From contig NZ_JAFLVR010000031.1 in the NCBI RefSeq assembly GCF_017315985.1, positions 1-64,000 of the forward strand: a DNA stretch of 64,000 nt, written 5' to 3'. The notes beneath the pieces were generated by a model. The model did not search any database. It was not told where the DNA came from and was given only the letters and a program-made list of their open reading frames with translations. This DNA comes from Candidatus Enterococcus murrayae. Lineage in GTDB: Bacteria > Bacillota > Bacilli > Lactobacillales > Enterococcaceae. Each line of letters opens with the position of its first letter. The stretch's first letter is position 1. A program made the position numbers and the translations under genes. Positions 51,401 through 61,270 of this stretch are shown here, in pieces.

Positions 51401-53038
51401 TTATTTGATTCTTAGACGACGACGCCATTTTTTTGCCTGAGAGCCCACTAATTTATCAATCAAACGAATTTTCAAACCCAAATAGAAATAAACCAGACCA
51501 CCAGCACCTGCAGTCAATAGACAAACAATCAATGCTGGAAAACGGGATGCCGGATCAAATACGAGATAGCTTAGCTGACGAACTACAATAGCGACGATCA
51601 GCATCAAAATCGTTAAGATCAAAATCAGCACACAGCGGCGAAAAGCCAGCTGATAGTTCGCATGAACCACTCTTCGCAGTTTCCACAAACACAAACCACA
51701 GGTGAAACTCAAACCAATAAACGTAGCGACCAGAGGACCATATACCTCCAGCAATTGGATCAATGGTCTTTGGATCACTATTTTTAACAGCAGGCCAGCG
51801 AACCAATACCTCACAGCAATCCGACTGTGGGAGATTCCTTGCAGCGTCGTGGACAGCATCATGAACAAGGCCGATACCAAACCAGTCCAGCAGGCGACAA
51901 CCAAGACACGGCTTCCAAGAAGATCGGCTGAATAAAAGACTGTATTCAAAGGATAAGCCAATAGCATCATGCCAAAAACTGCCGGCAGCATAATATAAGC
52001 AAACAGTTGAATATTTGTATTCACCAGCTTCGCTAGCTCAGGTCTGCGTCTTTGAGTAAAAAGCTCCGTCAGCATCGGCAAGCTCGTTAATGCTAAAGAA
52101 GTGCCTAATGCGACTACGACCATTGTCAGTTTATCTGGGTTTGCACTGAAAAGTGCATATAACGCAACTAATTGCTCATGACTATAGTTCGTATTAGCAG
52201 CCATTGTATGAATAAAGGTCACTTGATCAATCAACTTATAAAAGGTGATCCCGCTGCCTAGTAAAATGAACGGGATGGCCTGCCGTATGGTTTCGATCAA
52301 TAATTTCTTCGTATCGATCGTCACTTTGTCTAAGCTATGCTCTACCTGCAGGTCATCGCGTTTGCGCTCTTTGAACCAATAAAAAAGCAGAACAGCATAG
52401 GAACCAATCATCCCCACCGAAGCAGCGAACGTTGACTGGATCACCGCACTCAAGTAATCGCCCTTCATGACCTTCATAATGATGAAGACACTTAAAAGCA
52501 TATACAAAACACGAAGCGCTTGTTCCACCAATTGTGAAATCGCTGAAGGCCGCATATCTTGCTGCCCTTGAAAATATCCTCTTAAGACACTCATACATGG
52601 AAAAGCAACGACTGCAATACTCAAGGCCTGGATCACTGGAATCAATGCACGGCCGCCACCAGATAAGCTAGCCAGTAAAGGTGCCGTAAAAAACATCACA
52701 CCGCCAAAAATAATCCCTAAAATCGCTGTTACCTGCAGAGCTTTGATAAACAATCGACGACTCGTTCGATATTCTCCCATCGAATTATAGCGGGCCACCT
52801 GCTTGGCGATTGCTCCTGGCAATCCCGCCGTAGAGATCATCATGAACAAGGCATAAAAGGTATAACCCATATTAAATAGTCCATTAGCAGCACGGGCATT
52901 TTCACCCATCCAGGCATACCAAGGAATAATGTAGATGGCACCCAGCAGCCGCGAAAATATACTTCCGATTGACATCCAGGCCGAACCTTGAATCATCTTT
53001 TCCTGGTAGCTCAGATCACTTGGTCGTGTCTCTTTCAT
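51401..53038 (-). CDS. murJ: MurJ-like lipid II flippase / MviN-SpoVB family polysaccharide exporter
   Basis: 545 residues with 14 hydrophobic helices of the MOP exporter superfamily. The opening (MIQGSAWMSIGSIFSRLLGAIYIIPWYAWMG) and AVAFPCMSVLRGYFQGQQDMRPSAISQLVEQ match the YtgP-type protein, which in Bacillus serves as a MurJ lipid II flippase. The divergent neighbour is murE, which fits a role in peptidoglycan synthesis. Long basic C-terminus (KWRRRLRIK). An O-antigen-like or wall polysaccharide flippase is the alternative, since the family is broad. RBS AGGAGG before the ATG. Confidence 0.82.
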   Translation of the reverse strand: MKETRPSDLSYQEKMIQGSAWMSIGSIFSRLLGAIYIIPWYAWMGENARAANGLFNMGYTFYALFMMISTAGLPGAIAKQVARYNSMGEYRTSRRLFIKALQVTAILGIIFGGVMFFTAPLLASLSGGGRALIPVIQALSIAVVAFPCMSVLRGYFQGQQDMRPSAISQLVEQALRVLYMLLSVFIIMKVMKGDYLSAVIQSTFAASVGMIGSYAVLLFYWFKERKRDDLQVEHSLDKVTIDTKKLLIETIRQAIPFILLGSGITFYKLIDQVTFIHTMAANTNYSHEQLVALYALFSANPDKLTMVVVALGTSLALTSLPMLTELFTQRRRPELAKLVNTNIQLFAYIMLPAVFGMMLLAYPLNTVFYSADLLGSRVLVVACWTGLVSALFMMLSTTLQGISHSRIAVRYWFAGLLLKIVIQRPLIQLLEVYGPLVATFIGLSFTCGLCLWKLRRVVHANYQLAFRRCVLILILTILMLIVAIVVRQLSYLVFDPASRFPALIVCLLTAGAGGLVYFYLGLKIRLIDKLVGSQAKKWRRRLRIK

Positions 53039-53126
53039 GGTCTCCTCCTAAAAAAAACGTTACCCTTATAGTAAAGCTAAATCACACTTCTGACAATCAC
53101 TCTTTACTTTTTCTCCTACTGAGCTA

Positions 53127-53135
53127 TGCTATAAT
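53127..53135 (+). promoter_or_regulatory. Extended -10 promoter of murE
   Basis: TGC-TATAAT (TATAAT at 53130-53135), a consensus -10 with TGn extension, 30 bp before the murE start. The -35 is weak. Confidence 0.7.
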
Positions 53136-53164
53136 AGCCTAGACTATATATTGGAGGTCTCTAC

Positions 53165-54661
53165 ATGCTGACACTTACCCAAATCCAACAAATTCTTGAA
53201 AAAGAAAATCTCTTACGGGAATTCATCACACCAACGCGTTGGACGTTGAGTGCGCCCTTTGACAAAAGCTATCAAAAAATTTCTTACGACTCACGTGAAG
53301 TCGATAGCAACACACTTTTTTTCTGTAAAGGAAATAATTTTCAACAACGCTTTTTAGAACAAGCTTTAGCAGATGGTCTAACGAGCTACATCGCCGAACA
53401 GCCCTATGAGGTGCCGGCAGAATTAGCGATCATTGTAACAGACATTCGCCAAGCGCTGGCTGTTCTGAGCATGGCCTTTTACGATTATCCGCAGGAAAAA
53501 TTGAAACTGATCGGAATTACTGGTACCAAAGGCAAAACTACTGTCGCTTATTTCACGAAACAAATTTTAGATATCGCGACAAATAAAAAGACCGCACTTT
53601 TATCTACCTTAAATACAACACTGGACGGCGTAACCTTTTTCAAATCAAAACTTACGACGCCAGAATCACTGGACTTGTATCGAATGATGGCGGAAGCTGC
53701 AGCCAATGGCATGACACACCTGGTCATGGAAGTATCTTCGCAAGCTTATAAAGTAGCGCGGGTCTATGGCTTGACCTTTGACGTAGGGCTTTTCCTAAAT
53801 ATTTCCCCTGATCATATAGGGCCAATCGAACACCCGACTTTTGAAGATTACTTCTATTGTAAACGTCAATTAGTCGCAAATTCCCGCCAAGTCATTCTGC
53901 AGCACGAAATCGATCACTTCGAGCTATTACAAGAATTAGCGGAAATAAAAAACATTCCCGTCATCACGTACGGAAATGAAGCAGCGGATTATTATGTAAA
54001 ACCTTTGGAACATCCATTGGCTTTTTCCTTGTCAAGTTCAACGGATCAATACCATTTAAATGGGAGCTACCAACTCTTACTAGCTGGTGACTTTAATAAA
54101 GAAAACGCAGCTGCCGCCTTGATTGCAGGCGCCTTAGTGGGTGCTGATCAAAATGCAGGCCGTCAGGGATTGGCAGAAGCATTGGTTCCTGGCCGAATGA
54201 ACCTGCTGCTAAAACCAAACGGAGCTCATATCTATGTAGACTATGCTCACAATTATCTGAGTATGAAATCATTGCTGGCCTTCGCGAAAGAGCAGCATCC
54301 AGATGGACAACTGCTTGTTATAACTGGATCAACTGGGAATAAGGCAGAATCTCGCCGCGAAGGTTTAGGTCAGGCAATCGGTGAATATGCCGATTGCGCT
54401 GTTTTGACCAGCGACGATCCCAATTTTGAAGATCCTAAAAAAATCGCAAATGAAATCGAACAAAGTATCCAAAACGCGCATGTCCATGTTCAGTTTGAAG
54501 CAGACCGTAAAAAAGCCATCAAAGAAGCTATCCAAAATGCTGGTCCGAATGATGCCATCATTTTAGCCGGTAAAGGAACAGACAAATACATGACTGTTAA
54601 CGGGAAAGATCTTCCTTATGAAGGCGACTACCATCTAGCAGAAGAATTTATTAAAGACTAA
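53165..54661 (+). CDS. murE: UDP-MurNAc-tripeptide ligase (MurE, probably L-lysine-adding)
   Basis: 498 residues, the normal MurE length. Order: N-terminal UDP-binding domain (KISYDSREVDSNTLFFCKG), ATP-binding GITGTKGKTTVAYF (about 119-132), central SSQAYKV.R region, and C-terminal domain with YVDYAHNYLSMKSLL and ITGSTGNKAESRREGLG. The position of DNPR, which specifies meso-diaminopimelate, reads TSDDPNFEDP, so lysine is the likely amino acid, as expected in enterococci. It adds the third residue to the wall-peptide stem. GGAGG precedes the ATG. Divergent from the murJ-like gene. Confidence 0.93.
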   Translation: MLTLTQIQQILEKENLLREFITPTRWTLSAPFDKSYQKISYDSREVDSNTLFFCKGNNFQQRFLEQALADGLTSYIAEQPYEVPAELAIIVTDIRQALAVLSMAFYDYPQEKLKLIGITGTKGKTTVAYFTKQILDIATNKKTALLSTLNTTLDGVTFFKSKLTTPESLDLYRMMAEAAANGMTHLVMEVSSQAYKVARVYGLTFDVGLFLNISPDHIGPIEHPTFEDYFYCKRQLVANSRQVILQHEIDHFELLQELAEIKNIPVITYGNEAADYYVKPLEHPLAFSLSSSTDQYHLNGSYQLLLAGDFNKENAAAALIAGALVGADQNAGRQGLAEALVPGRMNLLLKPNGAHIYVDYAHNYLSMKSLLAFAKEQHPDGQLLVITGSTGNKAESRREGLGQAIGEYADCAVLTSDDPNFEDPKKIANEIEQSIQNAHVHVQFEADRKKAIKEAIQNAGPNDAIILAGKGTDKYMTVNGKDLPYEGDYHLAEEFIKD

Positions 54662-54673
54662 CGGGATTATCCG

Positions 54674-55573
54674 TTAGTCTATTTTTATACTCTTACTGAT
54701 AAGCTCTGCCTCAGTAAAGATCTCTTCAATTAACGTTTTCGCTGGCTTTACCTGTGTAAGCAGCCCTGCAATCTGTCCTGTCATAATCATTCCTTGTTGG
54801 ATCTCACCCGCATCTGCTGCTCGCTCTAAGGCAGCTAGAGAAAAAGCGTCGTTAGTATGTTCTTCAGTCAACTGGTTCTTCAACCCGCGCAGCGCTCCGC
54901 CTTTGGCTTTCCGAATTACTGTTGTCGCGGTGTCGTCAGCCTGCAAAATCGCCTGCTGATAATTGTCGTGAATTGGGCATTCCGTTGCTGTCAAAAAAAC
55001 CGTTCCCAGCTGTACTCCTCGTGCCCCTAGTGCAAACGCCGCAGCCATCCCACGTCCATCACCGATTCCGCCTGCTGCAATAACCGGTATAGTGACTGCC
55101 TGAGTGACCTGAGGAATCAATGCCATTGTAGTCGTCTCTCCAATATGACCACCAGCTTCCATTCCTTCTGCAATTACACCATCTGCCCCTAGCTCCTCCA
55201 TTTTCTTAGCCAACTTCACCGAAGGAACGACCGGAAAAACTTTGATCCCAGCCTGCTTTAAGCTTTCCATATAAGGTCTTGGTGTTCCGGCACCAGTCGT
55301 TACGATCTTGACTCCCTCTGTAATCAATACTTCGACCTGCTCCGAAATAGTTTCCATCTGGAGCATCAGATTGACCGCAAAAGGTTTTTCCGTGCGTTTC
55401 TGCGTCTCACGAATTTGTTCCCGCAATTCTTCTCCACTCAGTCCGCCTGCCGCAATAATTCCTAGTCCACCTGCTTCTGATACAGCACTAACTAATGGAT
55501 AACGGGCAATATGGGCCATCGCTCCTTGAAAAATCGGATACTGGATACCAAGTAAATCGGTGATTCTTTTCAT
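54674..55573 (-). CDS. fabK: FabK-like enoyl-ACP reductase II / nitronate monooxygenase family flavoprotein
   Basis: 299 residues, TIM-barrel flavoprotein. The opening ITDLLGIQYPIFQGAMA, KVVTTGAG-like IVTTGAGTPRPYMESLKQAG, VIAEGMEAGGHIGETTTMALIPQV (His as in the FabK active site) and PVIAAGGIGDGRGMAAAFALGARGVQLGT fit FabK, which reduces enoyl-ACP with FMN and NAD(P)H in the last step of fatty-acid elongation. It is about 15-20 residues shorter than typical FabK and is outside a fab cluster. Related nitronate monooxygenases have the same fold, so the activity is likely, not certain. Confidence 0.75.
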   Translation of the reverse strand: MKRITDLLGIQYPIFQGAMAHIARYPLVSAVSEAGGLGIIAAGGLSGEELREQIRETQKRTEKPFAVNLMLQMETISEQVEVLITEGVKIVTTGAGTPRPYMESLKQAGIKVFPVVPSVKLAKKMEELGADGVIAEGMEAGGHIGETTTMALIPQVTQAVTIPVIAAGGIGDGRGMAAAFALGARGVQLGTVFLTATECPIHDNYQQAILQADDTATTVIRKAKGGALRGLKNQLTEEHTNDAFSLAALERAADAGEIQQGMIMTGQIAGLLTQVKPAKTLIEEIFTEAELISKSIKID

Positions 55574-55741
55574 AGCAGTTCCTCATTTCTTTTTCTTTCT
55601 AACATAGTTGACGATCGTGCTCCTTACGATAGCTTAGCTAAGGGATAGTCATTTTCTAATTTTAACTATATACTAAATTCAGAATGATCACACGAACAAG
55701 TTTACAAGTAAGTTAACTAAAAATAGATTAGGACATTGGCT

Positions 55742-56284
55742 ATGAAAATAGAGGACGATTTTTTGAAACTTCAAATAACTACCCAAGAAATGCTCAGAAC
55801 ATTAATGGTTGGATTAACTGGTATGATCAGCATTGCCGGCATCATCGGTTACATTTCCTACGTACTTTTCCAGCTATTCAAAACTAATAATTCCGCTAGT
55901 ATTCTCTTGATTATGAAAACCGCTATCCTTTGGAATCCTATACCCGTTTTATTATTTTTAGGAATAATATTCTGGATTTCCAGTCTATTTTTCTTTCAAG
56001 GGATCAGCGATCTAACATTTTTATTGAAACATCAAGGAATCTTTTTCTATATGGATCAGCAAGGAATTCAATATTATAATTTTGAAACAAAAGAAGTAAA
56101 AAGAAAGACTTGGTCTGAATTTGAAGATGTAGGTTCTTATAGACAAGAATCAGAAAAACTAGTGTATAAATACCAAATTAAGTTCACTAATGGCGAGGTC
56201 TATAACTTTGACCTGCGAGGAAGTTTACCAACCAAAGAATTTAAAGAAAAAATCGAAGCATTTTATCTTAGATACAGTGAATAA
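55742..56284 (+). CDS. Two-TM membrane protein of unknown function
   Basis: 180 residues from the ATG at 55742 (weak AGGA upstream; a TTG two codons earlier is possible). Two hydrophobic segments (about 18-44 and 57-88) are followed by a cytosolic C-terminal part (FFYMDQQGIQYYNFETKEVKRKTWSEFEDVG, then FTNGEVYNFDLRG) with the strand pattern and WSEFEDV motif of bacterial PH-like (YcxB/bPH) domains. The base composition is more AT-rich than its neighbours, hinting at recent arrival. No family recognised. In layout it resembles the gene at 19565-20131. Confidence 0.65.
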   Translation: MKIEDDFLKLQITTQEMLRTLMVGLTGMISIAGIIGYISYVLFQLFKTNNSASILLIMKTAILWNPIPVLLFLGIIFWISSLFFFQGISDLTFLLKHQGIFFYMDQQGIQYYNFETKEVKRKTWSEFEDVGSYRQESEKLVYKYQIKFTNGEVYNFDLRGSLPTKEFKEKIEAFYLRYSE

Positions 56285-56362
56285 ATGCTAACGCACGATT
56301 GTCATGATTAATTTTTTTTGCGTAGGAATCTCTTAGGCACCTTTTACAAAACTAAACAACAG

Positions 56363-56418
56363 AAAAACTGCACGCCCATCTGTTATCAACGAGGATAATA
56401 GATGCACGTGCAGTTTTT
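56363..56418. terminator. Bidirectional terminator between the membrane protein and leuS
   Basis: AAAAACTGCACG pairs with CGTGCAGTTTTT, and an inner CATCTGTTATC/GATAATAGATG stem lengthens it around the loop. It can end both convergent transcripts. The remaining 56285-56500 shows nothing else. Confidence 0.9.
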
Positions 56419-56500
56419 GACTATTCAACTGATTTTGAGGCTTCATCGCTAAGCAGCCGAACGTGGTTAGATAGATTTCTTTTGGAATCGGCCTCACAAA

Positions 56501-59014
56501 TTAATTGGCTACAATATTGACTAATTTATTCGGTACAACAATTACTTTGCGAACCGTTTTGCCCTCAATATTTCTTTGAATATGTTCATCAGCCATCGCT
56601 AGTTTTTCCAACTCGTCTTTTGCAAGATCCACAGCGACCATTACTTTTGAACGAACTTTTCCGTTAACCTGCAAGATTACTTCAATTTCATTTTCAATCA
56701 AAGCTTCTTCGTCATACGTTGGCCAAGCTACATGAGAGATCCCTTCGTCGTGCCCTAGAATCGCCCAAAGTTCTTCAGCGATATGAGGGGCAATCGGAGC
56801 CAGCAATTGAACAAAGCCTTCCACATATTCATACGTTAATGCTTCTGCTTTATAGGCATCATTTACGAAGACCATTAATTGAGAAATGGCAGTATTTAAA
56901 TGCAGATGTTCCATATCTTCCGTTACTTTTTTTACAGTTTGGTTATAGACCTTCGTCAGTGAACCATCATTGAATGTCGTGATATGATCGCGCATCTTGC
57001 CTTCTTCATCAACGATCAGGCGCCATACACGCTCTAGGAATTTACGTGAACCTTCCAGTCCATTTTCGCTCCAAGCGATCGAAGCGTCCAACGGTCCCAT
57101 GAACATTTCGTACATTCTTAATGTATCCGCACCATACTTTTCTACGACATCATCAGGATTCACGACGTTCTTCAATGATTTACTCATTTTCGCTGGTGCT
57201 TCTTCCAATTCTTCACCTGTTTCAATGCTGAACCATTTGCCATCGCGTTTTTCTACCATATTAGTCGGCACTAAAGCGCCTCGGCTATCGCGGAAGCTTT
57301 GTCCTAAGATCATCCCTTGATTGTATAACTTTTGGAACGGTTCATTAGTTGGCACCACGCCAATGTCATACAAGAATTTATGCCAGAAACGAACATACAA
57401 TAAATGCAGCACGGCATGCTCTGCTCCGCCAATATAAAGATCTACCGGCATCCAGCGTTTCAATTTATCGTAATCCGCTAACGCTTCTTTGTTATGTGGA
57501 TCAATGAAACGCAAGTAATACCACGAGCTTCCAGCCCATTGCGGCATCGTATTGGTTTCACGACGCCCTTTTTTACCAGTGTCTGGATCAACTACATTAA
57601 CCCAGTCTTCAATGTTTGCTAATGGTGATTCTCCAGTACCGCTTGGTTTAATATCCGTAGTTTTCGGCAGCTCCAACGGCAATTCGTCCTCTGGAACCAA
57701 GCCGGTCGTCCCATCTTCCCAGTGAATGACAGGAATTGGTTCACCCCAGTAGCGTTGACGAGAAAACAACCAGTCACGCAACCGATAGCTGATTTCTTTC
57801 TTGCCACATTCATGTTCTTCTAGCCAAGCCACCATCTTATCGATTGCGTCTTGTTTATTCAGTCCATCCAGGAACTCGGAATTAATATGTGAACCATCAC
57901 CAGTAAAGGCTTCTTTGTCCACATCACCGCCTTCAAGTACAGGGATAATCGGTAAACCAAATGTTTTCGCAAACTCATAATCTCGTTCATCATGTGCAGG
58001 AACGGCCATGATAGCACCTGTTCCATATGAAGCCAACACATAATCCCCGATCCAGATCGGCATTTTTTTGCCATTCACAGGATTGATCGCGTAAGCACCC
58101 GTGAAGACCCCAGTTTTTTCCTTCGCTAAATCGGTACGATTCAGTTCAGATTTTTTCGAAGCTTCTTCAATATAGTCATTGACAGCTGCTTCTTGTTCAG
58201 AAGTAGTAATTTTTTGTACCAATTCCAATTCTGGTGCCAAGACTGCATAAGTCGCGCCAAATAAGGTATCAGGACGTGTAGTGAAAACAGTAAATGTTTC
58301 ATCACTGCCCTCGATCTTGAAGCTGACATTCGCACCGATCGAACGACCGATCCAGTTGCGCTGCATTTCTTTGATGCTTTCAGGCCAATCAACCGTTTCT
58401 AAATCATCCAGCAAACGATCTGCATAAGCGGTAATTTTCAGCATCCATTGACGCATCGGCTTGCGGATTACATCGTAGCCGCCCCGTTCACTTTTGCCAT
58501 CGATCACTTCTTCATTAGAAATAACTGTACCTAATTCAGGTACCCAGTTAACAGGAACTTCCGCTTCATAAGCCAAGCCCTTTTCATACATTTGTTCAAA
58601 AATCCACTGAGTCCATTTATAGTACTCAGGATCCGTTGTATTCAATTCACGATTCCAATCATAGCTGAATCCCAGAGAATTGATTTGACGCTTGAAGGTC
58701 TCGATATTTTTCTTAGTAAATTCCGCAGGGTCATTCCCTGTATCCAGCGCATACTGCTCCGCAGGCAAGCCAAAAGCATCCCAGCCCATTGGATGCAGAA
58801 CATTGTAACCTTGCGCCCGCTTCATCCGTGAAATCACATCAGTCGCAGTGTATCCTTCCGGGTGTCCAACATGCAACCCTTGTCCAGACGGATAAGGAAA
58901 CATATCCAATGCATAAAATTTTGGTTTTTCAGGATCATCTTGGGTATTAAACACATTGTGCTTCGCCCAATATTTCTGCCATTTTTTTTCAATCGCTTTG
59001 TGCTCGTAACTCAT
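56501..59014 (-). CDS. leuS: Leucyl-tRNA synthetase
   Basis: 837 residues, the normal bacterial length. HIGH motif HVGH at 48-51 ([14 protein letters not shown]), KMSKS at 609-613, an editing domain with [13 protein letters not shown] and the Leu-specific insertion, and C-terminal anticodon-binding and tail domains. It charges tRNA-Leu. AGGAGGAG precedes the ATG. It is controlled by a Leu-specific T-box (59271-59505), which is separated from the start codon by 256 bp that include copy B of the intergenic repeat. Confidence 0.98.
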   Translation of the reverse strand: MSYEHKAIEKKWQKYWAKHNVFNTQDDPEKPKFYALDMFPYPSGQGLHVGHPEGYTATDVISRMKRAQGYNVLHPMGWDAFGLPAEQYALDTGNDPAEFTKKNIETFKRQINSLGFSYDWNRELNTTDPEYYKWTQWIFEQMYEKGLAYEAEVPVNWVPELGTVISNEEVIDGKSERGGYDVIRKPMRQWMLKITAYADRLLDDLETVDWPESIKEMQRNWIGRSIGANVSFKIEGSDETFTVFTTRPDTLFGATYAVLAPELELVQKITTSEQEAAVNDYIEEASKKSELNRTDLAKEKTGVFTGAYAINPVNGKKMPIWIGDYVLASYGTGAIMAVPAHDERDYEFAKTFGLPIIPVLEGGDVDKEAFTGDGSHINSEFLDGLNKQDAIDKMVAWLEEHECGKKEISYRLRDWLFSRQRYWGEPIPVIHWEDGTTGLVPEDELPLELPKTTDIKPSGTGESPLANIEDWVNVVDPDTGKKGRRETNTMPQWAGSSWYYLRFIDPHNKEALADYDKLKRWMPVDLYIGGAEHAVLHLLYVRFWHKFLYDIGVVPTNEPFQKLYNQGMILGQSFRDSRGALVPTNMVEKRDGKWFSIETGEELEEAPAKMSKSLKNVVNPDDVVEKYGADTLRMYEMFMGPLDASIAWSENGLEGSRKFLERVWRLIVDEEGKMRDHITTFNDGSLTKVYNQTVKKVTEDMEHLHLNTAISQLMVFVNDAYKAEALTYEYVEGFVQLLAPIAPHIAEELWAILGHDEGISHVAWPTYDEEALIENEIEVILQVNGKVRSKVMVAVDLAKDELEKLAMADEHIQRNIEGKTVRKVIVVPNKLVNIVAN

Positions 59015-59162
59015 ATTGCTCCTCCTAATATGTGAACTTATTTTGTTTACGTTAATAATATAGCCGAAGATTCTAAATTGAAACTAAATGCTGACTCGTG
59101 ATAATAGAAAAATTTCTAATAAATGAAAATTCCAACTACTTCTTGTGCGGTTACTTTGAATA

Positions 59163-59270
59163 GCTCGAAAAAAGGAAATTGCAGCTAGCTCGGTGTAGGG
59201 GAATCAATTTTTTGACTCTCGCTACGCATACGATTTCACTAATCACGCAAAGCGTGAAAGTAGAACTCGC
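59163..59270 (+). repeat. Intergenic repeat element, copy B
   Basis: Contains ACGCATACGATTTCACTAAT, continuing TCACGCAAAGCGTGAA, closely matching copy A, and on the left GCAGCTAGCTC and AATCAATTTTTTGACTCTCG. The right end stops at the poly-A of the leuS T-box terminator. It lies in the leuS leader between that terminator and the coding region. Confidence 0.65.
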
Positions 59271-59505
59271 AAAAAAAGTCCTATGAAAGCTCGAAAAAGA
59301 GCTCTCATAGGACGTTATCAACGTGGTACCACCTATTTTTATCTGCCAAATGACAGACCTCAAAAGAAATAACGGTCTTTAACCGGATCCTACGATCATG
59401 CTCCAAGGTAAGTTCGAATCTTTCGCATACACGCTCACAGCACCGCGCGCTCTCTGAAATGCGTTCGTTCCTACTACTCCTCTTCTGGGCAGTAATATTC
59501 AAAGT
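59271..59505 (-). promoter_or_regulatory. Leu T-box riboswitch upstream of leuS
   Basis: On the minus strand, a stem I region of about 100 nt is followed by the T-box sequence AGGTGGTACCACG (59322-59334), which binds the tRNA acceptor end. The specifier loop reads GAA-CTT-ACC, giving the Leu codon CTT at 59410-59412. The terminator stem GTCCTATGA...TCATAGGAC with a T run (59271-59313) can be replaced by the antiterminator containing the T-box. Uncharged tRNA-Leu therefore switches on leuS. Confidence 0.93.
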
Positions 59506-59633
59506 AGTTCCATCTTAGCAGATTCCAAAATATTATTCAATTGAATTCCCCTTAAGAAATCTCAGAAAAAATTGTCCTATTAAGGAAACATGATATAATA
59601 TTTCTGTTTAGAAAGGATGAATCAGACAAAGCA

Positions 59634-60293
59634 ATGAAAAATAAACCCATCTACCAATTAATCGGCAGTTTCACCCTGCTGTTTTTTGCGGCCTTGTGCT
59701 ACATTATCCGTTTTTATCCGGAAACTTTATCCGGCTTCGATCGCGGCATCATCCATGCGATCCATCAACTTCATCCGCAGATGAACAGCTATTTTTTGTG
59801 GGTGACAAAATTTGCCAACCCAATCACAATTATCATTTTGTCAATCGTGTTTGTCGGTTTGTTTTATTTCAATAAGCAAAAAGTCACAGCTTTATGGCTG
59901 GCAATCAGTATGGCACTAATCAGCGGGATCGGCAATCATTCGCTGAAGCTTTTTTTTCATCGGGCACGCCCAACGATCTTACCTCATATGGTGAGCGAAC
60001 ACAGTCTTAGCTTCCCAAGCGGCCATGCAACAGCCAGTACCCTATTATATGGTACCTTGATTTTTGTTATGGCTCTGTTCTTTAAGGAAAAAACACCGCG
60101 TTTAATCGCTCAGATTGTGGTCGGTTTATTGATTTTTAGTATCGTCGTCAGTCGAATTTATCTAGGGGTTCACTATCCGAGCGATGTTCTTGGTGGCGTA
60201 CTCTTTAGCAGCAGCTGGCTGCTGTTTACCTACCCTTATTATAAACAAAAAAAATTAGCTTATGATCTCAAAGCGATTAGGAGACAAAAATGA
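59634..60293 (+). CDS. PAP2-family membrane phosphatase
   Basis: 219 residues with about six hydrophobic segments. The three PAP2 motifs are complete: KLFFHRARP (about 103-111), SFPSGHATAS (about 124-133) and SRIYLGVHYPSDVLGG (about 171-186). Such proteins dephosphorylate undecaprenyl diphosphate, phosphatidate or related lipids at the outer face of the membrane; which one is not readable. The start has no well-spaced ribosome-binding site (AAAGG is about 16 nt away). The stop overlaps the next gene by 4 nt, so it is the first of a three-gene unit. Confidence 0.9.
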   Translation: MKNKPIYQLIGSFTLLFFAALCYIIRFYPETLSGFDRGIIHAIHQLHPQMNSYFLWVTKFANPITIIILSIVFVGLFYFNKQKVTALWLAISMALISGIGNHSLKLFFHRARPTILPHMVSEHSLSFPSGHATASTLLYGTLIFVMALFFKEKTPRLIAQIVVGLLIFSIVVSRIYLGVHYPSDVLGGVLFSSSWLLFTYPYYKQKKLAYDLKAIRRQK

Positions 60294-61270
60294 CCTTTCA
60301 ATATAGTGATGATTCAACCAAACGGTATCATTCATGGAATTATGCATTACGCCAGCAGTTTGGCGGAAAAATCTTTAAAGTACCTGTAGATGGCGGCTTT
60401 GATTGCCCAAATCGCGATGGTACGGTCGCACATGGCGGTTGTACTTTCTGCAGTGTTTCTGGGTCTGGGGATATGATTGTCGCTCCTAGTGATCCGCTTC
60501 CTCAGCAATTTCACAAAGAAATCGATATGATGCACAAAAAATGGCCTAGCGTAGATCAATATATCGTTTATTTCCAAAATTTCACCAATACACATGCACC
60601 AGTCGAAGTGATTCGAGAACGATTTGAACAAGTTGTCAACCTTCCGGGTGTCGTTGGCTTATCTGTCGGCACTCGTCCAGATTGTTTGCCGCCAGAAGTC
60701 GTAGATTATTTAGCGGAACTCAATCAACGGCTCTATTTATGGGTCGAGCTAGGTTTGCAAACAACTTATGAATCTACGAGTGACAGGATCAACCGCGCTC
60801 ATGACTACCCAACCTATGTTGACGCTGTTGCCCGTTTACGCAAGCACAATATCAATGTCTGCACCCATTTGATTAATGGACTTCCGGGTGAATCGTTAGA
60901 TATGATGCGGGAAAATGTCCGCCGAACGATTTTAGACTCTGATGTTCAAGGCATCAAACTGCATCTGCTGCACCTGATGCGCAATACAAAAATGCTGCGA
61001 GATTATGCGGATGGACATTTACAGCTAATGAGCAAGGAGGATTACGTCACAGTCATTTGTGATCAGTTGGAAATGATTCCGCCAGAAATCATCATCCATC
61101 GTTTGACTGGTGATGCACCGTGGGATTCATTGATTGGGCCGATGTGGAGTCTGAAAAAATGGGAAGTCTTGAATGCGATTGATCAAGAACTGATCCGCCG
61201 CGACTCTTACCAAGGGAAATATTCCTTAAGAAAGGATTTAAAGCATGTTACTAACAGCGTTGCGTTTTAG
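60290..61270 (+). CDS. ytqA: TIGR01212-family radical SAM protein (YtqA-like)
   Basis: 326 residues. The radical-SAM cluster loop is CPNRDGTVAHGGCTFCS (about 39-55), with C in C-13x-C-2x-C spacing; downstream are GTRPDCLPPEVVDYLAEL, GLQTTYESTSDRINRAHDY and THLINGLPGES. This set is typical of the YtqA family, proposed to act on tRNA or RNA modification but without settled substrate. It overlaps the PAP2 gene by 4 nt and the methyltransferase gene by 26 nt; the latter pairing (ytqA-ytqB) is conserved in Firmicutes and suggests one pathway. Confidence 0.9.
   Translation: MTFQYSDDSTKRYHSWNYALRQQFGGKIFKVPVDGGFDCPNRDGTVAHGGCTFCSVSGSGDMIVAPSDPLPQQFHKEIDMMHKKWPSVDQYIVYFQNFTNTHAPVEVIRERFEQVVNLPGVVGLSVGTRPDCLPPEVVDYLAELNQRLYLWVELGLQTTYESTSDRINRAHDYPTYVDAVARLRKHNINVCTHLINGLPGESLDMMRENVRRTILDSDVQGIKLHLLHLMRNTKMLRDYADGHLQLMSKEDYVTVICDQLEMIPPEIIIHRLTGDAPWDSLIGPMWSLKKWEVLNAIDQELIRRDSYQGKYSLRKDLKHVTNSVAF

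Noticed and set aside
59612-59635. Six-codon mini-ORF overlapping the ATG of the PAP2 gene (ATGA)
   Set aside because: Its own ATG is directly adjacent to AAGG, too close to be a ribosome-binding site, so translational coupling is only a possibility.
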